A stretch of DNA of 62,106 nt from Desulfomonilia bacterium. GTDB taxonomy: Bacteria > Desulfobacterota > Desulfomonilia > UBA1062. The notes beneath the pieces were generated by a model, which was given only the letters and a program-made list of their open reading frames with translations, did no database searches and was not told the origin of the DNA. This document shows positions 53,359 through 61,998 of this stretch, in pieces. Both the position numbers and the translations under genes were made by a program. The stretch's first letter is position 1, and each line of letters starts with the position of its first letter. The stretch is from contig DATCTV010000010.1 of assembly GCA_036567785.1 (NCBI GenBank), positions 1-62,106 on the forward strand, written 5' to 3'.

Positions 53359-54668
53359 TAATCTTTTCTCTCATCATCAGAAGGATGTGTTGACTCTTCG
53401 TCATATACCCTTTTTATCTGTCGGTGTATCCCTTTGGAAAGAATAAGTGCAATAAGGAAGAGTAGAATCAATGATACAATCACAACCAGTATCGTAGATT
53501 TCTGCCATTTAGCTACCTTATCTTTAATATCTTTTGCCTTTTCTTCACTGATATTTTTATAAAGGTTTACATCAACAACCATGCCCACCCAGCCAATACC
53601 TTTGGGCTTGCTGAATCCGTTTCCATAATATGGTATCGGGGCGAAAGCTACAAAATAACTGCTGTTATCGAGTACATACGTGCGGGAACCTGATTTTCCC
53701 AAGGACGCTTCTTCATGAATTTTTGGCAAGTTTTCATCTTTGAAGCCAATTGATAAAATATTCATGTAACCCTCACCAGACGCTTCAAGATCTTTATAAT
53801 TATCTTCTTTAAGCATTGGTACGGTATTATTATTTTTATCAAGACCGATTATCAAGGTTTCGTCAGGATGAGATAAAATGTTGCCATCCCTGTCAACCAG
53901 GAAGGCATAATTATTATCCTTTATATTAACTGATGCAAATATCTTATCCGGATCTGTTGGGACCAGATGATCAACAAACTCTCTGACATGCTGGAAATCT
54001 AATGCCAGTTCAACTACGCCTGCAAACCCCGATGAATCAAATACCGGTGTGGCAATACGTTGAATGCCTTCAAATTTCTTTCCGGAATCTGCCTCTTTCC
54101 TGTTTACATGATATCCGACAACTGGACCTATATAGAATTCACCAGGGGCAAGAGATTTTGCTATTTCAAAAAAATTCTCCTTTCCATATTCACCATTGTC
54201 GGGAACTGACAAGTTTTTAAGATTCTTTTTCGGAACAATACCGGCATTGGTAACTTTTATCTGTTCCATACCTGTTTTATCCAGAAAAGCAATTTCTTTG
54301 TAAAGAGGCACAGGGACTTTTACCAAGCCTATATCGGATGATTTGATAACGCCAAGATTATTTGTTGTCAGGAATGTTGTATATGCCTTGTCATCCCTGG
54401 GAAGTATGGATGCAATTTTTATGTCTTTTTCCCTATCTGTATAGAATTGAGCAATTCCTTCAGCAATATTCTTGGCCCTGAGTTCAATAGACTGCTTCTG
54501 GGGATTATCCAGAACTCTCAAGTTTGCCTGCGTTGCTTCTTCTCCAACCTTAACCACTCCCTTGCTTATAACTATACCTGTGATTGTAAGAGGAAGTACT
54601 ATCAGGATAAAGAAGCTTACAGCAACACTTGCAAAATTAAGTTTAGTGTTTTTTTCTTCCTGATCCAT
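53358..54668 (-). CDS. dCache domain membrane sensor protein, no output domain
   Basis: 436 residues from the ATG at 54668, six bases after GAGGAG; an ATG at 54674 directly abuts the RBS. Membrane helix 1 (about 14-36), a large periplasmic double-Cache domain (IAFLDKTGMEQIKVTNAG; FAFLVDRDGNILSHPDETLI-type core; FAPIPYYG) and helix 2 (about 396-416). Only about 20 charged residues follow, so no HAMP, kinase, GGDEF or methyl-accepting domain is present. Signalling would require a partner protein. Confidence 0.88.
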   Translation of the reverse strand: MDQEEKNTKLNFASVAVSFFILIVLPLTITGIVISKGVVKVGEEATQANLRVLDNPQKQSIELRAKNIAEGIAQFYTDREKDIKIASILPRDDKAYTTFLTTNNLGVIKSSDIGLVKVPVPLYKEIAFLDKTGMEQIKVTNAGIVPKKNLKNLSVPDNGEYGKENFFEIAKSLAPGEFYIGPVVGYHVNRKEADSGKKFEGIQRIATPVFDSSGFAGVVELALDFQHVREFVDHLVPTDPDKIFASVNIKDNNYAFLVDRDGNILSHPDETLIIGLDKNNNTVPMLKEDNYKDLEASGEGYMNILSIGFKDENLPKIHEEASLGKSGSRTYVLDNSSYFVAFAPIPYYGNGFSKPKGIGWVGMVVDVNLYKNISEEKAKDIKDKVAKWQKSTILVVIVSLILLFLIALILSKGIHRQIKRVYDEESTHPSDDERKD

Positions 54669-54773
54669 AACCATCTCCTCGCCCTGTTATTACCAATAAA
54701 AATTAAATATGCTTAGCTCACCGTGAAAAGATTTGTAATCAAATAGATGGTGAGTTTCTTCCTTGTTCCCAGA

Positions 54774-54801
54774 TACGCATACGATAATTTTATTATGCGT
54801 A
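54774..54801. repeat. hairpin downstream of atpE
   Basis: TACGCATA (54774-54781) and TATGCGTA (54794-54801) form a perfect 8-base stem with a 12-base loop. No T-run follows on the minus strand, so it may stabilise the atpE transcript rather than terminate it. Confidence 0.4.
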
Positions 54802-54824
54802 AATTGCAGCGGTTGTTGGATAAG

Positions 54825-55190
54825 TTAACCTAAAACCACTGCTTTGAAAGGGTTAGCATAAAGAATGATCAGAGTAATAACCAGAGCATAGATGGCTACA
54901 GATTCAACCATTGCAAGACCGATCATCATAGTCATCATAATTTTGCCCTGAGATTGAGGATTTCTTCCAACGGCTTCACTTGCTCCTGAAATCGCATGGC
55001 CCATACCAAGTCCTGTTCCGACTGTTCCAAGTCCCATACACAAACCTGCACCAAGGATTGATACAGCTATGAAGATTACCTTTGTCCAGTCAGTGTAACC
55101 AGTTGCTACTGCAACTGTTTCACTTGCCATAACAGCGCCTGCTAATACCAGGATCATAAAAGCACAAGAAACAAAAATCTTCCTACCCAT
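54825..55190 (-). CDS. atpE: F-type ATP synthase subunit c
   Basis: 121 residues. An N-terminal signal-like helix (residues 1-22, ...AGAVMA) precedes the usual two-helix hairpin: [26 protein letters not shown], the polar loop GRNPQ, and the ion-carrying glutamate E96 in [15 protein letters not shown]63 stands where sodium-type rings have glutamine, so proton use is more likely. RBS AAGGAG. No atpB or F1 gene is adjacent, which is unusual. The chain is about 40 residues longer than E. coli subunit c. Confidence 0.92.
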   Translation of the reverse strand: MGRKIFVSCAFMILVLAGAVMASETVAVATGYTDWTKVIFIAVSILGAGLCMGLGTVGTGLGMGHAISGASEAVGRNPQSQGKIMMTMMIGLAMVESVAIYALVITLIILYANPFKAVVLG

Positions 55191-55312
55191 TAGTATACTC
55201 CTTATATTAATATTTTTATTTATTCTTTCCCAATTTTACCATGAATTCAAAACATTACTCTGAATAACGGTTCATTTTATACATGATAGAACTAGGTGAT
55301 GCAAGTGAAAAT

Positions 55313-56872
55313 TTACCTCCTTGCCAGGTATCCATTAAGTAGTTCTTTGTTAATTCCAGGCTCACCTTCTACGGTTTTCAGATCAATCTTTCCTGTTTTT
55401 ATTGCATTGGCAAGGCTTTCTTCCATTGGAAAATAATCACCTTGAAGAGACTGGGCCTGTCCTTTGATAAAATGGACCTTGTTTTCACGAATAAATTTCT
55501 GAACTCTTGATTTGCCGAGGAGAAGTTCCCAGATTACTGTCCCGCCGTGTTTTTCTTTAGCGCCGATTCGTTTCATTGAAAATACACCCATAAGTGAATG
55601 AGAGAACAATGCCTTCATATATTCGTCCGACAGCAGTGAAAGATATTGCTCAATCGCACTGAAAACATCTATTCCCAACATTCCTACAATTACAAGGATT
55701 CCTTTTTGTGTAGCCTGCAATGCCGTTTTAGCCATAAGGCTGTCTGTAATTTTCCCGAACACGAGAATGTCAGGATCATATTTGAAAACATTTTCGAACA
55801 GAACTGATGTGTCTTTAGTGGTGTCCCTGCCTATCTCCCGCTGAATGACATTTGCGAGTTTATGCTCATGAATATATTCTATCGGATCTTCAAAAGTGAC
55901 TATATTGCAGCTTTTGTTTGAATTTATGTAATCGATAATCGTTGCTATTCCTCTGTTCTTTCCCTGTCCACCGGAACTGGAAACAATAAACAGCCCGGTT
56001 TGAGATGTAAGACTTGACATAAGAAAATCAGGAAAACCCTGTTCTTTGTAACTCGGGATATCCTCGATAAGTTTGTGTGCATTTATCGCAGGTTCACCAT
56101 CGCGGTGCATGAAAATATTCAGCCTGTATCTGCCCACACCTCTCTTGATGTAAGTGAATTCAACTTCCTTTTTCTGTTTAAATTCTTCCATATATTCATT
56201 GGATGTCACTTCTTTGATAATCTTATTCATTTGATCAGGCGTTACTGCCGGAAGATTTGTTCTTGTGAAATCGGCATTTTTTCTGATTGCAGGTGGAGCC
56301 CCGATTGTCAAGTGAAGGTCTGTAATGTCCGGTTCGTTTAAAAGCTTGAATATGTAAGTAGCATCTGTGCTTATTATATTCATTACATTAGGATTCCGAT
56401 CAACATTCTTAAGGTTAAGGTTCATTTTGCCAAAACCTATAGAATTAAGTGTAAAGAGAATATCTTCTATCTGAGACTGTGTAGCCAATATTACCTTAAT
56501 GTCGCGGTTCAGAAGATATTTGACGTTTTCAACAAGAACAAGATTCATCGGGTCTGACATTGCTACTTTTACAAGAGCGCCTTCGGTTGCAATCGGCACA
56601 GCCATGAATTCTCTCATTCTATCCTGAGGGATAAGCAACTGAGTTTCTTTTGTAATAATTTCATTTTTCATATCCAGAATCGGGATACCTGTGAGGTTTT
56701 TTAAGATGCCCAGAAACTGGTCTTCTGCCAGGTACCCGAGTTTAATAAGAGTCTCGCCGAGTTTAAGGCCTTCTTTCTGCTGCGCCTCCAGTGCGACCTT
56801 CAACTTTTGTTCATCAAGAAGACCAAGTTCAACAAGCACTTCACCGATTTTCTTGTTCTGGAATCTCTCCAT
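55313..56872 (-). CDS. MshEN domain - degenerate PilT/PilB-like ATPase
   Basis: 519 residues. The N-terminal MshEN-type domain (about 1-145) has KIGEVLVELGLLDEQKL and KLGETLIKLGYLAEDQ. Residues about 160-490 follow the PilT order (DATYIFKLLNEPDITDLHLTIG, GRYRLNIFMHRDG), but the P-loop at about residue 300 is GGQGKNRG instead of GxTGSGKST, the Walker B region reads DPDILVFGK instead of DPD..LVGE, and the histidine box has no histidine. The Asp-box FEDPIEY is kept. It probably binds partners or c-di-GMP without hydrolysing ATP. No pilus gene adjoins. RBS AAGGAG. Confidence 0.85.
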   Translation of the reverse strand: MERFQNKKIGEVLVELGLLDEQKLKVALEAQQKEGLKLGETLIKLGYLAEDQFLGILKNLTGIPILDMKNEIITKETQLLIPQDRMREFMAVPIATEGALVKVAMSDPMNLVLVENVKYLLNRDIKVILATQSQIEDILFTLNSIGFGKMNLNLKNVDRNPNVMNIISTDATYIFKLLNEPDITDLHLTIGAPPAIRKNADFTRTNLPAVTPDQMNKIIKEVTSNEYMEEFKQKKEVEFTYIKRGVGRYRLNIFMHRDGEPAINAHKLIEDIPSYKEQGFPDFLMSSLTSQTGLFIVSSSGGQGKNRGIATIIDYINSNKSCNIVTFEDPIEYIHEHKLANVIQREIGRDTTKDTSVLFENVFKYDPDILVFGKITDSLMAKTALQATQKGILVIVGMLGIDVFSAIEQYLSLLSDEYMKALFSHSLMGVFSMKRIGAKEKHGGTVIWELLLGKSRVQKFIRENKVHFIKGQAQSLQGDYFPMEESLANAIKTGKIDLKTVEGEPGINKELLNGYLARR

Positions 56873-57013
56873 GTAAGGCTCCTTTTTAGATATGACTTGT
56901 TTGCTGGTGATATCGATGCTGTGGAATTAATAAGTTATTATAGTCAGTAAAAAATTAAAATGGAAGATAAGAGATTTTGTGTTCAAGAGATGTTGCTGCT
57001 AACATTAAGAAAA

Positions 57014-57048
57014 GAAAAGGCGGGGTGATTGCCCCGCCTTTTCTTTAT
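57014..57048. terminator. bidirectional intrinsic terminator after the barrel gene
   Basis: A perfect 12-base stem, GAAAAGGCGGGG (57014-57025) and CCCCGCCTTTTC (57032-57043), with a 6-base loop and T-rich sequence on the right and A-rich on the left. Confidence 0.9.
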
Positions 57049-57065
57049 TATTTTTTTCTTCTAAA

Positions 57066-58934
57066 TTATTTCTGCTGCATCTCAGTGCTGGTTACAGTTG
57101 CAAGCGCATTGGAATTGAGGTTAAATTTGAAGTCGATCTTGAACTGAACAGTCCATGCATTTGTAAGATCAAACTGGTCAGCGCCGAGGTTGGGGCCATA
57201 TATTTTGTACTGTTTAACTTGAGAAGTAGGGTCAGTTGTATCAAGCCATTGGACCAGATAAGGTTTCGGGGTCAGTGTGTCTTTATAGAAATCACCTGCC
57301 CAGAAGTACGATCCTATCAGTGATACATCAAGACCCGGGAAAAGGTTATATGTAAGCCAGCCGGTAAGCTCTGTTCCAAGATAAGGGGATACATTGGTCT
57401 TGTACTGTACATTATCGAACATGAATAAGAACGGGACTATTTCATGGCCGTTGTTGTCGGTATATTTAAACCATAAGGCATAATTTACAGGGAATGATGA
57501 CCAGTATTCATCTTCAAAAAACTTTACATTGGAACGCCATGCCATGACTGCCTGCCCCATGAATTCCCATTTGTCGGCAAAACGGTATTTCGCACCGAGC
57601 CTTCCCAACGTCATGTTGTTGAAACTTATATCATTCTGGTCAAAGGCCTCTTTTGTCGCAAGATTGACAAGGGCGTTAAAATATTTATCCTCAACTTCAC
57701 CAAGGAGGATTACATTTAAAACTGAAGGTGTTCTATACCCTTTAGGATTGTATTCATCCCATAAGAATCCATTTATTTCAGTCCAGTGGGTGATGCCAGT
57801 GGTATATACCGCTGATGCATAAGGCGTTACTTTGCCGATATCATAGGCCACATCGAAAAGGGCAATACCCACTTTGCCCTCTACCGGACCCATGTCTTTT
57901 ATGGGAAGATAGTGTTCTGAACCTGGTACATAATTAGGATATGAATACCCGGGCGGGGCCAGTTGATTGCCATTGTCCATAAGGGCTTTAAGATCGTCAC
58001 CGATAGGGCCTTTTGTTATCTCGGCAAGAGTACCCATTCCAGTGCCGAGATAATGGAAATAATGAAGGTTTCCTTTGTTATAGTTGAACTTCCACTGGGG
58101 AAGGCATATCCTCATATTGGTGGCCGCTGATTTGGAATAGCCAAGACGGAAATCAAGCCATTGCTCTGATTTTAAGGTCTTATCAGGCTTTTCATATATC
58201 GTTACAACCCTTATTTCGTCCATGTCGTCTCTATCCAGATAATCGCCGTTTCTGGTGTTCGGGTCGTAATAAGGGACATCAGGGTCTTCATAGTAGAATT
58301 TCTGTTCGGCTTTTTTGTTCCAGGCGACTGCAAAAGTCCAGCCCGGTAATGCTTCATCAAACTGTGCAGCCCAGACAAGGCCATTGCTGCCGTCATTAAA
58401 CCGGCCGGCGACAAAGAGCCCAACAGGTGTAATCATCTGTACAAAGGCTTCAGTAAGCCTTATTGTCTGGTCAGCCTTTTTTGTTGAAAGAAGTGTATAG
58501 CCGGACCCTGAATCTACAGGCTCATACAAAACTTTTGTGTTATTGTCGGAATCGAATATCAGATAATCAATATCGATACGGGCCTGAAATGTAAGCTTAT
58601 CGCTGAAAGCTATAGACGGAACAAGGAAGAGTTCATTTTCAAGCCAGGCCTCGATTTTATCCGTCTGGCCGTTTGTTGGGCCACCTTCATCTGGGGGGAG
58701 AGCAGCTATTTCTTTTGTGGGCGGAGGAGAAATATTATATTTGGGTTTCAGGTTGCCGTCGTAGCTGTTTATATCGCGTTCATTATAATATTTACCGAAC
58801 ATCTGGTAATCGCCCTCAAGCCCTATTTTAACGTCTTTCCAGTTCCACTGGGCTGCTTCATTAACGGCAAATGCGGCACTCGAGATAACCATGAGAGTAA
58901 TCAGGATAAGAAATAGCTTATAAAGGAACCTCAT
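57066..58934 (-). CDS. outer-membrane beta-barrel protein candidate
   Basis: 622 residues. A clean signal peptide (LFLILITLMVISSAAFA) is followed by alternating aromatic/polar beta strands throughout: FQARIDIDYLIFDSD, LFVAGRFND, EQWLDFRLGYSKS, VTPYASAVYTTG, LGRLGAKYRFADKWEFMGQAVMAW, and a C-terminal WTVQFKIDFKFNLN. Size and strand pattern fit an alginate-export-like porin or similar large barrel. The last residue is not aromatic. Ligand unknown. RBS GAGGAGG. Stands alone between two terminators. Confidence 0.75.
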   Translation of the reverse strand: MRFLYKLFLILITLMVISSAAFAVNEAAQWNWKDVKIGLEGDYQMFGKYYNERDINSYDGNLKPKYNISPPPTKEIAALPPDEGGPTNGQTDKIEAWLENELFLVPSIAFSDKLTFQARIDIDYLIFDSDNNTKVLYEPVDSGSGYTLLSTKKADQTIRLTEAFVQMITPVGLFVAGRFNDGSNGLVWAAQFDEALPGWTFAVAWNKKAEQKFYYEDPDVPYYDPNTRNGDYLDRDDMDEIRVVTIYEKPDKTLKSEQWLDFRLGYSKSAATNMRICLPQWKFNYNKGNLHYFHYLGTGMGTLAEITKGPIGDDLKALMDNGNQLAPPGYSYPNYVPGSEHYLPIKDMGPVEGKVGIALFDVAYDIGKVTPYASAVYTTGITHWTEINGFLWDEYNPKGYRTPSVLNVILLGEVEDKYFNALVNLATKEAFDQNDISFNNMTLGRLGAKYRFADKWEFMGQAVMAWRSNVKFFEDEYWSSFPVNYALWFKYTDNNGHEIVPFLFMFDNVQYKTNVSPYLGTELTGWLTYNLFPGLDVSLIGSYFWAGDFYKDTLTPKPYLVQWLDTTDPTSQVKQYKIYGPNLGADQFDLTNAWTVQFKIDFKFNLNSNALATVTSTEMQQK

Positions 58935-58965
58935 GTAATCCTCCTCAAATTTTGTTTATCTATGC

Positions 58966-59000
58966 AATCAAAGCAGGGCCTGTTTAGCCCTGCTTTGATT
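58966..59000. terminator. strong hairpin between lipoprotein and barrel genes
   Basis: A perfect 14-base stem, AATCAAAGCAGGGC (58966-58979) and its complement (58987-59000), with a 7-base loop. It lies 42 bases past the lipoprotein stop; the T tract is short on both sides. Confidence 0.8.
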
Positions 59001-59041
59001 TTATAACGATATGCCCTAAATGTTCAATGATTAAATTAATT

Positions 59042-60748
59042 TTAGTCTAAGTTGGCTGTATTGATAAAACAGAGTCCTGCTTTGCTTATGTCTACATCGT
59101 CGGTGGCCATTTTCAGGAAACAGCGGCCTGCTCCATCTGATACTGCAGAGGCGCCATCTTCTGTAAGTATCATTCCGAAGCCATCATCAGTGATTGTACC
59201 TTTCAATAATGCTCCTGTTGTTATTGACAACATCAGGTCACCTTTTTTAGGGTTATTGGTAGGAAGCATATCTCCAAGCCCGCCAACAAGAAGTGCAGCA
59301 AAGTCTGAATGATCGAACATCATGATGCCCATATCATCTTTTAATACTGCACAATGTGAATAATAAGGCACCAGTGTAAGATAGATATCAAGGAAAGATT
59401 CAGTATCCTTATTTGCGTTTTCTATGACAGGGGCCTGATGCGAGCCCGCATCGAGCTTGAATGCCAGGTCAAGAGACATCATCCACAATGCCTTGCCGTT
59501 TTCCAGGTATTCGATCCTTAGGTCATTTATTATCAGAAGAGGATTTGCAGTTTTGAAATCAAAGGCAATACCGTTCTTGTTAAAGGATATTTTCATCTGC
59601 TGCAGAACAGCAGGTTTTACATCTTTGTATGAAGGAACAGCCGTAGGAATATCAAGGGCTGGAATGACAACATTACCGTTCAGCAGTTCACTTACGAACT
59701 GTGTCATGTTTTCCTGCGAGAGGCTCACCTCTATTGCTGAGGGGTCATCAGAGGTCTGGGTAAGAGGTATGGCAGCGTTGCTTCCCGGATAAAGCGTTAC
59801 ACCACTGGGGAATGTCCCTTGTACTCCTTTTGCCATGAAAAGTCCTATGCTGAGTGCTGACATATTGGATGTTGTACTTTTCGGTATGCCGTTTATATCA
59901 AGGTAAAGGGGTTTTGCTGCGAGGTTGAGGCCGCTCATATCCGCACCCAGATCTCCAGCCATGCCGCCAAGCAGATCATCGAGCAGTAATGAGTTGATTC
60001 CCATAGGAATATTCAATATACCTGACTTAAGTTTGAGTGTCGGTGCTACTTCTTCATCAATCCCTTCATTTCCTGAAAGTCCGTCAACAAGGTTGAATGG
60101 AAGTGATATTATGCCGGAAGTAAGCTTCATTATATCTGTGCTAAATGTCCCCTTGAAGGGAATAAGGTTATCGACTGTAAGTCCACTGAGTGACATGCCT
60201 CTGGCGCTCTGGAGAATGTCCTTGCCGACAAGCACCCCTAGTCCGTTCCTGATAAGCTGTGAAGACTTTGCAAATTCTTCTGTTCTGAAAACATATTTTG
60301 CCTTTGAAGCCTGTCCGTTCGGATGAATAGCCTGTATAAGCACCGGCATCAATCTGTCTGTATCAGATACAGGATATTTGCATATGTAAAGATTGCTTGC
60401 CGAATCATATGTTGTTTTAATCTGATTTCCGCCGCCGTCGCTTACCAGCACCTGATTAACTTTGTATTTTCCGCCTTCGACTCTGACGCCCAGTTTCACT
60501 TTCGAGCCGGCTTCGAAGGTTGCCCCGTCTTCAACAATCTGATAGCCGGCACCTGTCTCAGAATCTTTAAGAAGTGTTATGCTCGATGCATCGGCATAGG
60601 TTGTTGCAGCGACTGCAGTACCCGGAGTATCGTATGATTCGGTCTTTGTCGTTACATCTGATTCACTGCCGCCTCCTGAGCAGCCAGTCATGATAAGCAG
60701 AATCAGTGCAATCATGATTGAAGGAATCAAGTTAGCCAGTTTATTCAT
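59042..60748 (-). CDS. large hypothetical lipoprotein
   Basis: 568 residues. The lipobox LIMTGC (cysteine at about 23) is followed by a glycine/serine/threonine linker (GGGSESDVTTKT). A beta-rich domain (about 65-150) with FEAGSKVKLGVRVEGG is followed by long segments rich in leucine, glycine and aspartate (DDLLGGMAGDLGADMSGLNL; VLKDDMGIMMFDHSDFAALLVGG). I recognise no family. It is probably on the periplasmic face of the outer membrane; the neighbouring barrel gene invites a partner hypothesis. RBS GGGGG. Confidence 0.75.
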   Translation of the reverse strand: MNKLANLIPSIMIALILLIMTGCSGGGSESDVTTKTESYDTPGTAVAATTYADASSITLLKDSETGAGYQIVEDGATFEAGSKVKLGVRVEGGKYKVNQVLVSDGGGNQIKTTYDSASNLYICKYPVSDTDRLMPVLIQAIHPNGQASKAKYVFRTEEFAKSSQLIRNGLGVLVGKDILQSARGMSLSGLTVDNLIPFKGTFSTDIMKLTSGIISLPFNLVDGLSGNEGIDEEVAPTLKLKSGILNIPMGINSLLLDDLLGGMAGDLGADMSGLNLAAKPLYLDINGIPKSTTSNMSALSIGLFMAKGVQGTFPSGVTLYPGSNAAIPLTQTSDDPSAIEVSLSQENMTQFVSELLNGNVVIPALDIPTAVPSYKDVKPAVLQQMKISFNKNGIAFDFKTANPLLIINDLRIEYLENGKALWMMSLDLAFKLDAGSHQAPVIENANKDTESFLDIYLTLVPYYSHCAVLKDDMGIMMFDHSDFAALLVGGLGDMLPTNNPKKGDLMLSITTGALLKGTITDDGFGMILTEDGASAVSDGAGRCFLKMATDDVDISKAGLCFINTANLD

Positions 60749-61063
60749 TGCAATCCCCCTTATTATAGATGTTATTTTTCTTTCTTACATTTTGAGCAAT
60801 ATATATGCCATTACTCTAAATGGTAATAAAAGCTAAAGCCCACTTGAATAAAACCAAAAAATCAGCAAGTTATATTGATTTAAACGGATTCCCTCAAAAC
60901 TTGCATGACATTCAAACTATTTATTGCTTAATTTTAAGTGAAAAAAAATTCTTTGCAAGAGAAATATTTTGCCTCGAGTTGTGATGAAAATGCAAATCTA
61001 TATATTGACAGGGCTAATCCAGAGTTTGACCGGGCCATGGCGCTTATGATAATAATCTCAGGT
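60749..61063. other. AT-rich spacer upstream of tRNA-Sec
   Basis: No coding region is seen in these 315 bases. The promoter for the divergent lipoprotein gene and the tRNA-Sec promoter at the right edge are expected here. Two -35-like words, TTGACA at about 61009 and TTGACC at 61025, lie before the tRNA. Confidence 0.5.
61025..61053 (+). promoter_or_regulatory. candidate promoter of tRNA-Sec
   Basis: TTGACC (61026-61031 region) is followed about 17 bases later by GATAATAA, which ends about 10 bases before the tRNA 5' end. Confidence 0.45.
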
Positions 61064-61160
61064 GGAAGCGGCCGGGTCCTGGTGGGTCCCCCGGACTTCA
61101 AATCCGGTGTGCTGGCCGTCGAGGTTGGCTGGTGGGTTCGATTCCCATGCGCTTCCGCCA
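61064..61160 (+). tRNA. selC: tRNA-Sec (UCA anticodon)
   Basis: 97 bases with encoded CCA. The extended acceptor GGAAGCG pairs with CGCTTCC, the anticodon stem CCGGA/TCCGG holds the loop CTTCAAA (anticodon TCA), and the long variable arm GCTGGCC/GGTTGGC and T arm GTGGG-TTCGATT-CCCAT are as in bacterial selenocysteine tRNA. It implies that the genome encodes selenoproteins and selA/selB, none of which lie in this window. Confidence 0.95.
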
Positions 61161-61425
61161 TAAAACAATTATTCTTCCTCTAAACAAAATAAATTATTCA
61201 ATTAGATGAATAATTTTTTTGAACTGGAAAACGATATCATTTATATTAATAATAATATTCGTAAGCAGCATTTAAGGAAGATTATATTTTTGCTGATTTA
61301 TTGGCTTGATCTGATAGGAATTGTATTTTTATAAATTCTTTCTGCAGTTTATATCATGAAAATAAACAGGGAAAGAAACGTTAAAAAATTGTAAAAAATT
61401 TGTTGATATCTTGAGGAGGTATGAA

Positions 61426-61998
61426 ATGAAAAAGGTTATAATAATTCGAAAGAACCTGTTCTACATAATACTAACACCTTTAATTTATTTGACCTTAGCT
61501 ACGACTGTTTCAGCTGTAGAGTTACCCGGTACAATACAGGGAGAATATTCAGTAGATAGCTATGGTGCTTCTGCTTATGATATCGACATTAAAGTTCCTG
61601 AAGGTATCAATGGAATCAAGCCAAGCCTAGGGGTCTCATATAATAGTAGAACTGAAAACGGTTTGGTTGGGGTTGGCTGGTCTTTATCAGGCTTGCAGGC
61701 CATAACAAGAGGGCCTGCAACTATTATGAAAGATGGTTTCTTAAAATCGGTCAGTCTGGAAAACACAGATAGGTTTATGCTTAATGGAGATTTTCTTATT
61801 CTTCTAAGTTCGGACAGCAGTAATTATGGAAAAGATAATACTGTATACCGAACCGAGCATGATGATTTTACAAAAGTAGTTGCTTATGGGCAATCTGGTA
61901 ACGGACCAAAATACTTCCTTGTCTTTACAAAATCAGGTCTCATTATGAGATTTGGTGGTACGGAAATGACCTTCCCCCAATTATTAAGCCACCTTTAA
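61426..61998 (+). pseudogene. SpvB/RHS-type toxin-like gene, truncated by IS insertion
   Basis: The start at 61426 follows AGGAGG by six bases; an in-frame TTG at 61411 lies inside that RBS. A signal peptide (to about residue 30, ...TVSA) precedes the SpvB N-terminal pattern YSVDSYGASAYDIDIKVPEG, PSLGVSYNSRTENGLVGVGWSLSGL. Native sequence ends at about residue 180 (FGGTE); the last ten residues come from the inserted element, whose end starts at about 61967. Intact members usually exceed a thousand residues, so most of the gene is missing here or lies beyond the element. Confidence 0.8.
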
